Shown one piece after another: positions 1 to 8,657 of a DNA stretch of 64,000 nucleotides. The notes below the pieces were generated by a model that was given only the letters and a program-made list of their open reading frames with translations, was not told where the DNA came from and did no database searches. The stretch's first letter is position 1; the number at the start of each line of letters is the position of its first letter. Source of the stretch: Bordetella ansorpii (lineage in GTDB: Bacteria > Pseudomonadota > Gammaproteobacteria > Burkholderiales > Burkholderiaceae_B); assembly GCF_900078315.1 (NCBI RefSeq), contig NZ_FKBS01000029.1:739021-803020 (forward strand). The letters run 5' to 3'. The position numbers and the translations under genes are program-made.

Positions 1-61
1 TGTGAACAGGCCCTAGCTTCCCCCATTCATCGGCAAGACATCCACACAACAGGAGACACGC

Positions 62-526
62 ATGAGCGAGAAAATCACCGTCCTGGGCATGGGCTACTAC
101 TGGCAGGAACTGGAAGTCGGCCAACGCTTCCACACCCTGCGCCGCACCATCACCGAGACCGACATCATCAACTTCATCAGCGCCACGGGCATGCTGGAGA
201 CGATCTTCACGGACACCACCTTCGGCGGCGGTGCGATCCAGGGCCGCCCCGTGCCGGGCGCGCTGACCTACGGCATCATCGAAGGCCTGCTGATGCAGGG
301 CATGGTGCAGGGCACCGGCCTGGCGCTGCTGGAAGTCCACAAGAAGATCCTGGCGCCCGTGGTGGCCGGCGACACGGTCTGGGCCGAGGTGGAAGTGACG
401 GGCGTGCGGCCGACCTCGAAAAACAATCGCGCCATCGTGAGTTCGGCCATCGAGATCCGTAACCAGCACGGCACGCCCGTCATCCAGTACACGGCCGTGC
501 GCATGCTGGCCGGCAAGCCGGAATAA
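62..526 (+). CDS. MaoC-like hot-dog domain protein
   Basis: A 154-residue single-domain protein that looks like the MaoC/(R)-hydratase hot-dog family, whose members usually hydrate enoyl-CoA or act on acyl-CoA-like substrates in the cytoplasm. The N-terminal W-x-E-L-E-V-G-Q-R-F stretch and the A-P-V-V-A-G-D-T-V-W segment near residue 100 are typical of the fold. The usual hydratase dyad (Asp then His in a G-D-x-N-P-x-H context) is not visible; the matching region reads S-A-T-G-M-L-E-T, so catalysis may differ or be lost. AGGAGA lies 8 bases before the ATG. The gene precedes a Bug receptor by 63 bases on the same strand, so both could belong to one catabolic operon starting upstream of the window. 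Confidence 0.75.
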   Translation: MSEKITVLGMGYYWQELEVGQRFHTLRRTITETDIINFISATGMLETIFTDTTFGGGAIQGRPVPGALTYGIIEGLLMQGMVQGTGLALLEVHKKILAPVVAGDTVWAEVEVTGVRPTSKNNRAIVSSAIEIRNQHGTPVIQYTAVRMLAGKPE

Positions 527-589
527 CGGCAACCGCCCCATCAGAGGGCGCGCCGACCGCACGACATCCCAAAAAATCAGGAGACAAGC

Positions 590-1564
590 ATGATCCCCCG
601 TTTTGCACGCCTGGCCGCCGGCGCGGCCCTGGCGGCGCTGGCCTTGGCCAACGCCCCCGCGCAGGCCGCCTGGCCCGAACGCCCCGTCACCATGGTGGTG
701 CCCTTCCCGCCCGGCGGCCCCACCGACTTGGTGGCGCGCGTGCTGGCCAAGCAACTGACCGACCAATTGGGCCAGACCGTCGTCATCGAGAACAAGGGCG
801 GCGCCAACGGCAACATCGGCATGCAGGCCGTGGCGCAGGCCAAGCCCGACGGCTACACGGTGCTGTACAACACCTCGTCGATTGCCTTGAGCCCCAATCT
901 GTATACCAAGCTGAGTTTCGATCCCGCCCGCGACTTCACCGCCGTGTCGTCCACGGCGGTGATTCCGCTGGTGCTGCTGGTGCATCCGTCCATCCCGGCC
1001 AAGGACCTGGCGGGCTTCGTGGACTACGTGAAACGCGCCCCGGACAAGCTGTCGTTCGGGTCCGCCGGGCCGGGCAACGTCACCCACCTGGGCGCGGTGA
1101 TGCTGCTGCGCGAACTGGGGCTGGAGGCGGTGCACGTGCCGTATCGCGGCAGCGCGCCGGCCATGACCGACCTGGTCGGCGGGCAGGTGCAGTTCATGAC
1201 CAATACGCTGAACGATTCGCTGGGCTTCATCCGCGATGGCAAGGTGCGCGCCCTGGCCATCACCAGCAAGGCGCGCAGCGACCAGTTGCCCGACGTGCCC
1301 ACCGTGGCCGAGGCGCGCAAGCCCGGTTTCGAGGTGGGCGCCTGGCAGGGCGTGATGGTGCCCAGGGGCACCCCGCAGCCCATCGTGGACAAGCTGAACG
1401 CCGAAATACGCCGCGCCCTTCAGTCGCCCGAAATGCAGAAGCAACTGAAGGTGCAGGGCGCCCAGGCGCTGGGCGCGACGCCGCAGGAATACGACGCCTA
1501 CATCCGCTCGGAGACCCGCCGCTGGGGCGAGATCATCCGGGAGGCCAACGTCAAACTGGATTGA
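590..1564 (+). CDS. Bug/TctC family tripartite tricarboxylate receptor
   Basis: A 324-residue periplasmic solute receptor of the Bug family, which is greatly expanded in Bordetella relatives and binds small carboxylates or other metabolites. A Sec signal peptide covers about residues 1-25 and ends A-Q-A. It is followed by the family hallmark W-P-E-R-P-V-T with V-V-P-F-P-P-G-G, and later A-K-P-D-G-Y-T. No cognate TctA/TctB membrane genes are present, so it is an orphan receptor with unknown ligand. AGGAGA precedes the ATG. The 3' end overlaps the convergent proV stop by 14 bases, so the two transcripts are antisense at their ends. Confidence 0.93.
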   Translation: MIPRFARLAAGAALAALALANAPAQAAWPERPVTMVVPFPPGGPTDLVARVLAKQLTDQLGQTVVIENKGGANGNIGMQAVAQAKPDGYTVLYNTSSIALSPNLYTKLSFDPARDFTAVSSTAVIPLVLLVHPSIPAKDLAGFVDYVKRAPDKLSFGSAGPGNVTHLGAVMLLRELGLEAVHVPYRGSAPAMTDLVGGQVQFMTNTLNDSLGFIRDGKVRALAITSKARSDQLPDVPTVAEARKPGFEVGAWQGVMVPRGTPQPIVDKLNAEIRRALQSPEMQKQLKVQGAQALGATPQEYDAYIRSETRRWGEIIREANVKLD

Positions 1565-2807
1565 CGGGCGTGGCCGCCGGTTCGGCCGGAGCCGGCGATT
1601 CGGCCGATTCGCCCGCGGGCGCGTCGGCCGCGGCCACGACCGGCGTCACCAGCTCGACCACCTTGGCGCGCGACAGCATGCCGAGGAACTCGTCGCCCTC
1701 GCCCGTCACGGCGACCGGCTGGTCGCTATGGACCAGGCGAGCCAGCACTTCGTCCAGACCGGCGGTGGCCGGCACCGAGGCCAGATCCGTCACCTGGCGC
1801 GAAATGTCGCGCGCGCCTTCCTGCACCATCGCCAACGCCGCCTCGGCCGTCAGCACGCCGGCCAGGCGCTTGCCGTCCAGCACCGGCGCATAAGCGTAGT
1901 CCAGCGCCTTCATGCGCTCCAGCGCATGCGCCGGCCGCGAACGCATGGTCAGCGTCAGGCGCGGCGGATTGACCGCGTGCGACGCGTTCAGCACCTTGGT
2001 GCGGTTCACGTCCTGCAGGAAAGCCTGCACGTAGTCGTTCGACGGATTCAGCAGGATATCCTCGGGCGTGCCCTCCTGCACCAGCTCGCCGTCTTTCAGG
2101 ATGGCGATGCGGTTGCCCAGGCGCAGGGCCTCGTCCAGGTCGTGCGTGATGAACACGATGGTCTTGTTCAACTGCGATTGCAGGCTCAGCAGCTGGTCCT
2201 GCATCTCGCGGCGGATCAGCGGGTCCAACGCCGAGAAGGCCTCGTCCATCAGCAGCACTTCGGCATCGGTGGCCAGCGCGCGGGCCAGGCCCACGCGCTG
2301 CTGCATGCCGCCGGACAGCTGGTGCGGATACTGCTTCTCGAAGCCGGACAGCCCCACCTGCTCGAGCCAGTGCATGGCGCGCTTCTCGCGCTCGGCGCGC
2401 CCCACGCCCTGCACCTGCAGGCCGTAGGCGGCGTTGTCCAGCACCGTGCGGTGCGGGAACAGGCCGAAGCGCTGGAACACCATGCTCATCTTGGTGCGCC
2501 GGAAGGTTTCCAACTGCTTGTCGTCCATGGCCATGACGTCCACGCCGTCGACCAGGATCTGCCCCGCGCTGGGATCGATCAGCCGGTTGAAATGGCGGAT
2601 CAGCGTCGATTTGCCCGAGCCCGACAGGCCCATGATGACGTAGATGCTGCCTTCGTCGATGGACAGGCTGATGTCGCGCAGGCCCAGCGTGTGGCCGCTC
2701 TCGGCCAGCAGCGCTTCCTTGCTGACGCCGTCCTGCGCGGCCTTCAGCCACTTCTGCGGATGCGATCCGAAGATCTTGTAGATGTTGCGGACTTCGATCT
2801 TGCTCAT
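1551..2807 (-). CDS. proV: Glycine betaine/L-proline ABC transporter ATP-binding protein
   Basis: A 418-residue ATPase of the ProU-type compatible-solute importer, energising uptake of glycine betaine or proline across the inner membrane. It shows Walker A GLSGSGKST (about residues 60-68), signature LSGGMQQ (about 164-170) and Walker B VLLMDEAF. The C-terminal 150 residues resemble a CBS pair, known in OpuA/ProV to sense ionic strength, followed by an Ala/Pro-rich tail. The start was set at M-S-K-I-E-V because its ATG overlaps the proW stop (ATGA). The frame stays open upstream, but that stretch reads as a shadow of proW. It is the last gene of proX-proW-proV. Confidence 0.95.
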   Translation of the reverse strand: MSKIEVRNIYKIFGSHPQKWLKAAQDGVSKEALLAESGHTLGLRDISLSIDEGSIYVIMGLSGSGKSTLIRHFNRLIDPSAGQILVDGVDVMAMDDKQLETFRRTKMSMVFQRFGLFPHRTVLDNAAYGLQVQGVGRAEREKRAMHWLEQVGLSGFEKQYPHQLSGGMQQRVGLARALATDAEVLLMDEAFSALDPLIRREMQDQLLSLQSQLNKTIVFITHDLDEALRLGNRIAILKDGELVQEGTPEDILLNPSNDYVQAFLQDVNRTKVLNASHAVNPPRLTLTMRSRPAHALERMKALDYAYAPVLDGKRLAGVLTAEAALAMVQEGARDISRQVTDLASVPATAGLDEVLARLVHSDQPVAVTGEGDEFLGMLSRAKVVELVTPVVAAADAPAGESAESPAPAEPAATPVNPV

Positions 2808-3661
2808 TGGTGGCCTCCCTGGCGCACGCGCCGTCCGTACGACTGGGTGATGCGGTCGAACAGCACGGCCAGCACCACGATGCCCAGGCCCGCCAGCAGG
2901 CCACGGCCGACTTCCAGGCGGTTGATGCCCAGCAGCACTTCGTAGCCCAGGCCGCGCGCGCCGATCATCGAGGCGATGACGACCATGGACAGCGCCATCA
3001 TGGTGGTCTGGTTCAGGCCGGCCATGATGTTGGGCAGCGCCAGCGGCAACTGCACGCCGAACAGCTGCTGTCGGGGGCTGGCGCCGAAGGCCCGCGCGGC
3101 CTCCAGCACTTCGCGGTCGACCAGGCGGATGCCCAGGTCGGTCAGGCGGATCAGCGGCGGCACCGCGTAGATCACCGTGGCGATGATGGCCGGGATCTTG
3201 CCCAGTCCGAACAGCATCACGACGGGGATCAGGTACACGAAGCTGGGCATGGTCTGCATCACGTCCAGCACCGGCATCATGATGTTGCGCAGCCAGTTCA
3301 CCCGCGCCATCAGCACGCCCAGCGGGATGCCGATCAGCACCGACAGCCCCGTGGCCATGATCATGAGCGCCAGCGTCTGCATGCCGGCATCCCACAGGCC
3401 CAGGACGCCGATCACGCACAGCAGCGCGCCCATGCCCACGGCCAGGCCGATGCGGCGGCCCACGGCATAGGCCAGGACAATCACCGCCAGCACCACCGCC
3501 CACCAGGGGGCGCTACGCAACAACTGTTCGAGCCAGACCAGCACGTGCAGGAAGGGCTTGGACAGCGACTCGAGGGTGTCCGCGTATTGCGTCACCAAGT
3601 GATCGACGAATGTGTCGATCACCCCGCGCACCGCGCGCGGGGCAATGATCTCTGGAAACAT
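2804..3661 (-). CDS. proW: Glycine betaine/L-proline ABC transporter permease
   Basis: A 285-residue inner-membrane permease of the ProU/OpuA type. Several hydrophobic segments are visible. The segment beginning E-V-L-E-A-A-R-A-F-G-A-S-P near residue 185 is the EAA loop that docks with ProV. The N-terminal 45 residues before the first membrane span are soluble, as in E. coli ProW. The stop codon overlaps the proV start, indicating translational coupling, and the start lies 47 bases after the proX stop. Together the three genes make a complete osmoprotectant importer. Confidence 0.95.
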   Translation of the reverse strand: MFPEIIAPRAVRGVIDTFVDHLVTQYADTLESLSKPFLHVLVWLEQLLRSAPWWAVVLAVIVLAYAVGRRIGLAVGMGALLCVIGVLGLWDAGMQTLALMIMATGLSVLIGIPLGVLMARVNWLRNIMMPVLDVMQTMPSFVYLIPVVMLFGLGKIPAIIATVIYAVPPLIRLTDLGIRLVDREVLEAARAFGASPRQQLFGVQLPLALPNIMAGLNQTTMMALSMVVIASMIGARGLGYEVLLGINRLEVGRGLLAGLGIVVLAVLFDRITQSYGRRVRQGGHQ

Positions 3662-3708
3662 CGATCAACTCCGGAAAGTTACGGCCCGCGGCCGAAACGC
3701 CAACACCA

Positions 3709-4707
3709 TTACAGCTTGGCCTGAACGCGCTTGGCGACCTCGGCGTCGACCCACTTGGTCCACACGTCGGCCTTGTTCTTCAGGAACCACTGGGCCACGT
3801 CGCGCGCCTCGTCGCCCGACTCTTCCATGTGCGCCAGGGTCTCGTCGACCACCGGGTTGGGGATGGCGACCTTGGACAGGAAGGCGGTCAGCTTGGGAGC
3901 CTTCTCGGAGAAGCCCGTGTTGACCGCGGTGAACACCGGGTTCTGGGGGTAGGCGCTGGGCTGCGGGTTGGCGCACTTGGTGTCCGTCAGGCACTTGTGC
4001 TTTTCGGCGTCATAGGGCGGCATGTCGAGCTTGACCAGGTCCATCGAGCCCACCAGCGGGGTCGGGTACCAGTAGTAGAAGACGACATCCTGCTTGCGCT
4101 TGTAGGCAGCCGTGAGTGCGGCCTTCTGCGCCGCGCCGGTGCCGGGCGAGTACAGGGTGTACGTGTCGTCCAGCTTCAGGGCATGGAACAGGTTGGTGCT
4201 GACCACTTCGCAGCCCCAGCCCGCCGGGCAGCCATAGAAGCGGCCCTTCGAGGGTTCTTCGGGATCGGTGAACTTGTCCTTGAACTTCGGCAGGTCGGCG
4301 GCCGATTTCAGTTCCGGCAGGCGTTCGGCGGTATAACGGGGCACGAACCAGGCTTCGCCGCCCATGAACACTTCGCCGATGCGCTTGACCTTGCCGGTCT
4401 TCTGCGCCTTTTCCCAGGGGTCGGCCACGCTGTTCAGCCAGATCTCGGAATTGATGTCGAGATCGCCGCGCTCCAGCGCGGCCAGGGCGGGCAGCGTCTC
4501 GGTGGGCAGCACTTCGGTCTTGCAGCCGTAGCCGTTTTCCATGATGAACCGTTCGATCTCGACCACGACCAGGTTCGACTCCCAGTTCATGCCGCCGAAA
4601 TTGACGGGCCGGTTCAGTTCGCAGGCCGTTTCGGCGGCCTGGGCGCCCGAGGCGCAAGCGAACAGGACGGCCGCGGCGGCCACGGTTTTGCAGAGAGGAT
4701 GACGCAT
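3709..4707 (-). CDS. proX: Glycine betaine-binding periplasmic protein
   Basis: A 332-residue periplasmic receptor (OpuAC/ProX family) that delivers glycine betaine or proline betaine to ProWV. The signal peptide covers about residues 1-28, ending A-Q-A-A. The mature part begins near an F-G-G-M-N-W-E-S motif and contains many Trp/Tyr residues (including Y-Y-W-Y-P) suited to caging quaternary ammonium. The start at M-R-H-P-L was chosen because GGAGG lies just upstream and a proper signal peptide follows; the frame remains open upstream. It heads proX-proW-proV. Confidence 0.94.
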   Translation of the reverse strand: MRHPLCKTVAAAAVLFACASGAQAAETACELNRPVNFGGMNWESNLVVVEIERFIMENGYGCKTEVLPTETLPALAALERGDLDINSEIWLNSVADPWEKAQKTGKVKRIGEVFMGGEAWFVPRYTAERLPELKSAADLPKFKDKFTDPEEPSKGRFYGCPAGWGCEVVSTNLFHALKLDDTYTLYSPGTGAAQKAALTAAYKRKQDVVFYYWYPTPLVGSMDLVKLDMPPYDAEKHKCLTDTKCANPQPSAYPQNPVFTAVNTGFSEKAPKLTAFLSKVAIPNPVVDETLAHMEESGDEARDVAQWFLKNKADVWTKWVDAEVAKRVQAKL

Positions 4708-5050
4708 GGGCTTTTTGCCTCCATAGGTTTCAGGGACACAGACGGCGCGCAACGCCAGCATGTGCCGAGTAGCTAGGGGGGTTGTGCGGAAGACGGGCAG
4801 AACCGCCAATACAAACCGACACCAACAGAAGAGCATCAGACGGCAGGGGGTCTGGTGCCCGTAGGACAGTGATCACATCTGGTGCGACGCACCAAAACAA
4901 ATCACAGAAAATGCAGTCTCGAAAAATGACTGAAACTGAGCGAAGAAGGCAGCATGTTAAACGTTTTTGCCGACAAGCTCAACCCGCAACAAATTATTGA
5001 TCGTTTTTGCGGCCGGCCCGCCATCCGGCGGGCCGGTGAAGACAGACCGG
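4708..5050. promoter_or_regulatory. Intergenic region between cfa and proX with candidate operator and hairpin
   Basis: A 343-base stretch with no convincing gene. It should contain the proX promoter (minus strand), and it is visibly more AT-rich at 4880-5010. At 4880-4894 there is an inverted repeat, TGGTGC-gac-GCACCA, with another TGGTGC half at 4853-4858, a candidate operator for the osmoprotectant operon. At 5013-5036 a 10-base perfect stem (CCGGCCCGCC/GGCGGGCCGG, loop 4) sits just after the cfa stop and could terminate or stabilise that transcript, although no T-tract follows on the minus strand. Confidence 0.45.
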
Positions 5051-6460
5051 TCAGGCGGCCTTGTCGCCTGTCGTGAACGGCACCACCACGGGGTCGCCCG
5101 GGGCCGGTTGCGGCACGGCCTGACCGCCTTCGTAGATATAGTCGCGACGCCACGGATAGGCCAGGTCCGGCGGGTTGTCCAGCTCGTCGTGGCGGCCCGA
5201 GGCCAGGGTCGACACCAGCACCTGGTGCAGCGCCACCCAGCCGTGCTCGAACGCCATCGCGCAGCCCGCCAGATACAGGCGGTAGGCGCGCAGCGAACGC
5301 TGGCCCTGCTCGCCCTGCAGGATCTCGCTGGCGCGGTCCAGCTGGGCCTCTAGCGAATCGCTCCAGTGCCACAGCGTGCGGGCGTAATGCGGGCGCAGGT
5401 TCTCGACGTCCACCGATTCCAGCCCGCCCAGCGTCACCGCCTCGAGCACGCGGCTGATGTGCGTCAATTCGCCGCCCGGGAAGATGTACTTCTCGATGAA
5501 CTCGCCCATTCCGCTGCCCATCTCGGCGTTGTAGACGCCCGACGCGGTGATGCCGTGGTTCATGATCAGGCCGCCCGGCTTGATCAGCCGGCGCAGCTTG
5601 GCGAAGTACTCCGGCAACTGCGCGCGTCCGACATGCTCGAACATGCCGACCGAGGCGATCTTGTCGAAGGCCTGGCGCTCGTCCAGCTTGCGGTAGTCGA
5701 GCAGCTCCATGCGCACGCGGCCCGACAGGCCTTTCTGCTGGATCAGCTTGTTGACGTAGGCATGCTGGTTCTTCGACAGCGTGATGCCGGTGGCGTCCAC
5801 GCCATAGTGTTCGGCGGCCCACAGCAGCAAGCCGCCCCAGCCTGCGCCCACGTCCAGGAAACGCTCGCCGGGCTGCAGGCGCAGCTTGCGGCAGATGTGG
5901 TCCAGCTTGGCTTCCTGGGCCTGCGCCAGCGGCATCTCCGGCGTGCGGAAATAGGCGCAGGAATAGACCCGGCGCGGATCCAGCCACAACGCGTAGAAGT
6001 CGTCGGACAGGTCGTAGTGGAACTCGATCTGCCGCGCATCGCGCTCCATCGAATGGCGCGACACCGAGATCATCTTGCGCGCCACTTTCTTCAGCACGCC
6101 GCCCTCGGTGTCCTCGATGGGCGAATCGGGCAACAAGGCGGCGGCCGCGGACATGAGGTCGCGCATGCTGCCCTCGATGTCGATGCGTCCCTCGACGTAG
6201 TCCTGCCCCAGGACTCCCACCGCGCCGGTCGCCAGATGCGCCAACGCGGTCTTGTCGCGCGCCACGAACCTGACCCTGGCGTCGGCTGGACCGACTTTCG
6301 TTCCGTCAGGCATGATCAATTGGACCGGCACCGGCAGGCTGCCGAGCTTGCGATCCACTGCTGAAAGCACAGGATTCACGAGACCCTCTCCCCTGTTACG
6401 AAAAACATTGAGAAGGACTTTATCGGAAAACGGAAGAAATTTGCGTGTAAGCTGACCCAT
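5051..6460 (-). CDS. cfa: Cyclopropane-fatty-acyl-phospholipid synthase family protein
   Basis: A 469-residue SAM-dependent methyltransferase of the CFA synthase family, which adds a methylene bridge to unsaturated acyl chains of membrane phospholipids. Visible features are the H-Y-D-L-S-D-D-F-Y motif (about 148-156), SAM motif I L-D-V-G-A-G-W-G-G (about 202-210), and G-I-T-L-S-K-N-Q. It is longer than E. coli Cfa (382), with an additional N-terminal region of about 60 residues and a C-terminal extension. The start M-G-Q-L-T has an AGAAGA upstream; its ATG almost touches the alternative start of the divergent efflux gene. Stationary-phase or acid control is usual for the family but is not shown here. 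Confidence 0.9.
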   Translation of the reverse strand: MGQLTRKFLPFSDKVLLNVFRNRGEGLVNPVLSAVDRKLGSLPVPVQLIMPDGTKVGPADARVRFVARDKTALAHLATGAVGVLGQDYVEGRIDIEGSMRDLMSAAAALLPDSPIEDTEGGVLKKVARKMISVSRHSMERDARQIEFHYDLSDDFYALWLDPRRVYSCAYFRTPEMPLAQAQEAKLDHICRKLRLQPGERFLDVGAGWGGLLLWAAEHYGVDATGITLSKNQHAYVNKLIQQKGLSGRVRMELLDYRKLDERQAFDKIASVGMFEHVGRAQLPEYFAKLRRLIKPGGLIMNHGITASGVYNAEMGSGMGEFIEKYIFPGGELTHISRVLEAVTLGGLESVDVENLRPHYARTLWHWSDSLEAQLDRASEILQGEQGQRSLRAYRLYLAGCAMAFEHGWVALHQVLVSTLASGRHDELDNPPDLAYPWRRDYIYEGGQAVPQPAPGDPVVVPFTTGDKAA

Positions 6461-6560
6461 GCTAGATTCTTCTGTTTCTGCGCCGCGCACATATCGTGCC
6501 TGCCCGAAACCGGCGGCGGCGCCGCCCGCTACCGTCACCCTTCAAGCCCCCCTCGCCTCC

Positions 6561-7754
6561 ATGCCCTCCCAATCGCTGTCCCGCACCTTCCCTGGCTGGT
6601 TACTGCTCATGGGTGCGGTCACGGCGATCGGACCGTTCTCCATCGACATGTACCTGCCGGCCTTCCCCGCCATCGCGCAGGGACTCGGGGTGCCGCGCGG
6701 CGAGGTCGAACGCACGCTCGCCGCCTACCTGGCCGGCCTGGCCATGGCGCAGATCGCCTATGGCCCGCTGGCCGACCGCTACGGCCGCAAGCTGCCCATG
6801 CAGATCGGCCTGGTGATGTACGTACTGGCCTCGGTCGGCTGTGCAGTCGCCGGGAGCATCGAGACCCTGACGCTGTGCCGCCTGCTGCAGGCGCTGGGCA
6901 GCGCGGCCGGCGTGGTCATTCCGCGCGCCGTCATCCGCGACCACTATTCCACGCAGGACGCCGCGCGCGCCCTGTCGCTGATGATGCTGATCATGGGCCT
7001 GGCGCCCATCCTGGCGCCGCTGGTCGGCGGGCAACTGCTGGGATTCGTCGGCTGGCGCAGCCTGTTCTGGGTGATGGCGCTGCTGGGCCTGGCCCTGCTG
7101 ACGGCCGTGTCGCTGACCATGCGCGAATCGCTGGCGCCCGAGCGCATGGTGCCCTTGCGCTGGAACACCATCCTGTCCAATTACGGCGCCCTGCTCGAGC
7201 ACCGCAGCTTCATGGCGCACAGCCTGGCGGGCGGGCTGGGACAGGCCGGCATGTTCGCCTACATCGTCGGTTCACCGCGCGTGTTCATCGAACTGTATGG
7301 CGTGCCGCCCGAATACTACGGTCTGTTGTTCGGCGCCAACGCCGCCGCGCTGATCATCGGCTCGCAGGTCAGCGCGCGCCTGCTGCGCCGCCTGCAGCCG
7401 GTGGTGCTGCAACGGCGCGCCCAGACGGCCCTGGCGCTGGCCAGCCTGGCGGCCTTCCTGCTGGCCATCACCGGCCTGATGGCGCTGCCGGTGCTGATGA
7501 TCTGCCTGATGGGATACATGTTCAGCCAGGGCTTCGTCAATCCGAACTCGGCCGCGCTGGCGCTGTCCGAGCAAGGCGGCCGCCTGGGCGCCGCCTCGGC
7601 CATGCTGGGCATGCTGCAACTGTCCTGCGGCGCGCTGGCCGGCCTGGCCGTCAGCGCCTGGCAGAGCGACAGCGTCCTGCCGCTGGCCACCGTGCTGGCG
7701 GGTTGCGCCTGCCTGTCGTGGCTGTGTGGCCGCATTGCACGCCGCGGCGCTTGA
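6561..7754 (+). CDS. Bcr/CflA family multidrug efflux MFS transporter
   Basis: A 397-residue inner-membrane drug:proton antiporter. Twelve hydrophobic segments are apparent. The N-terminal motif P-F-S-I-D-M-Y-L-P-A-F-P is characteristic of Bcr/CflA, and A-D-R-Y-G-R-K-L-P is the MFS motif A between TM2 and TM3. The frame is also open from an ATG at 6459, but the extra 34 residues are Ala/Pro-rich and unlike the family, and that ATG overlaps the divergent cfa start. The Met at 6561 was therefore preferred; no strong Shine-Dalgarno favours either. Confidence 0.87.
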   Translation: MPSQSLSRTFPGWLLLMGAVTAIGPFSIDMYLPAFPAIAQGLGVPRGEVERTLAAYLAGLAMAQIAYGPLADRYGRKLPMQIGLVMYVLASVGCAVAGSIETLTLCRLLQALGSAAGVVIPRAVIRDHYSTQDAARALSLMMLIMGLAPILAPLVGGQLLGFVGWRSLFWVMALLGLALLTAVSLTMRESLAPERMVPLRWNTILSNYGALLEHRSFMAHSLAGGLGQAGMFAYIVGSPRVFIELYGVPPEYYGLLFGANAAALIIGSQVSARLLRRLQPVVLQRRAQTALALASLAAFLLAITGLMALPVLMICLMGYMFSQGFVNPNSAALALSEQGGRLGAASAMLGMLQLSCGALAGLAVSAWQSDSVLPLATVLAGCACLSWLCGRIARRGA

Positions 7755-7780
7755 CCCAACCACAAAATCCGTACTAGAAT
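7751..7780 (+). promoter_or_regulatory. Sigma-70 promoter for rpmB-rpmG
   Basis: TTGACC (7751-7756) and TAGAAT (7775-7780) are separated by 18 bases, a good match to a housekeeping promoter, and lie right after the efflux gene stop. Transcription would give a leader of about 255 bases before rpmB. That leader (7781-8042) has no coding sense and contains a small hairpin CCGCCC-gcgt-GGGCGG (7879-7894) plus a second TATAAG box at 7907-7912. Confidence 0.6.
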
Positions 7781-8042
7781 CAGAGATTGCCTGGATTTCT
7801 CTTAGCAGAATTTCAGCAAAATACCGCAATATTTCCCGTGTGCGACCGCTATGCTTTGCGTTCGACACACTCTGACTACCGCCCGCGTGGGCGGCAGACA
7901 GCGGGGTATAAGCACTTCTTCAGCACCTGCGCGGGTCACCAAGCATCAGCGCAGCGTCTCACGAAGGGCCCTCAGGCAGGGCCGGCCGATCTCCTCTCTG
8001 TCCTTCCCCATGCGCGGCTAGAACAACCCAAGAGGTGTATCC

Positions 8043-8279
8043 ATGGCACGCGTTTGCCAAGTTACCGGCAAGGGCCCGATGGTGGGCAACAACGTTTCGC
8101 ACGCTAACAACAAGACCAAGCGTCGCTTCCTCCCGAACCTGCAATCGCGCCGGTTCTGGGTCGAAAGCGAAAACCGCTGGGTTCGCCTGCGCGTGACCGC
8201 CGCCGCCATCCGCACGATCGACAAGAACGGCATCGACGCCGTGCTGGCCGACCTGCGCGCCCGCGGCGAAGCCGTCTAA
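8043..8279 (+). CDS. rpmB: 50S ribosomal protein L28
   Basis: A 78-residue basic protein starting [10 protein letters not shown], with [15 protein letters not shown] and N-L-Q-S-R-R-F-W, all diagnostic of bacterial L28 of the large ribosomal subunit. AGAGG lies 7 bases before the ATG. It is followed 34 bases later by rpmG, the standard rpmBG operon. Only one of the usual zinc-ribbon cysteines is present (residue 5), so this is a non-zinc type. Confidence 0.98.
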   Translation: MARVCQVTGKGPMVGNNVSHANNKTKRRFLPNLQSRRFWVESENRWVRLRVTAAAIRTIDKNGIDAVLADLRARGEAV

Positions 8280-8313
8280 GCGACACGCCCCCATCTAATA
8301 CCAGGAGCACGAC

Positions 8314-8481
8314 ATGGCCAAAGGCATCCGTGAAAAAATCAAGCTCGAGTCCACCGCGGGCACGGGTCACTTCTACACCACGACGAAGAACAAGCGCAAC
8401 ACCCCGGAAAAGATGCTGATCAAGAAGTTCGATCCGGTCGCGCGCAAGCACGTCGACTACAAGGAAACCAAGCTGAAGTAA
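8314..8481 (+). CDS. rpmG: 50S ribosomal protein L33
   Basis: A 55-residue protein starting [11 protein letters not shown] and ending with E-T-K-L-K, matching the L33 family. It contains Y-T-T-T-K-N-K-R-N and K-M-L-I-K-K-F-D-P. No CxxC pairs are present, so it is the zinc-independent form typical of proteobacteria. AGGAG lies 8 bases before the ATG. It is the second gene of rpmBG and is followed by a clear terminator. Confidence 0.98.
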   Translation: MAKGIREKIKLESTAGTGHFYTTTKNKRNTPEKMLIKKFDPVARKHVDYKETKLK

Positions 8482-8523
8482 TTCAGCGGATAAATTCGCG
8501 GTATCCGTTTTACGGTATCGTTC

Positions 8524-8550
8524 AAGGCCCTGCTCATGCAGGGCCTTTTT
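8524..8550 (+). terminator. Rho-independent terminator of rpmBG
   Basis: A 9-base perfect stem AAGGCCCTG/CAGGGCCTT with an 8-base loop is followed by a T-run, 42 bases after the rpmG stop. Confidence 0.9.
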
Positions 8551-8657
8551 GTTTGTCCGCGGGATACCGCGGGCCACGGACCCAAGCCGAAGGCGCCACG
8601 CCGGATCACCGGTTCCGGCAAGCGCGCCCGGCCAACGCCAGCCGACCACGCCGCGCC

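Noticed and set aside
4962-5010. Direct repeat CGTTTTTGC at 4962-4970 and 5002-5010
   Set aside because: Only two short copies with no further pattern; most likely chance in an AT-rich gap.
6459-6560. Upstream extension of the Bcr/CflA gene by 34 codons
   Set aside because: Residues are Ala/Pro-rich and unlike the family, and the start overlaps the divergent cfa start.
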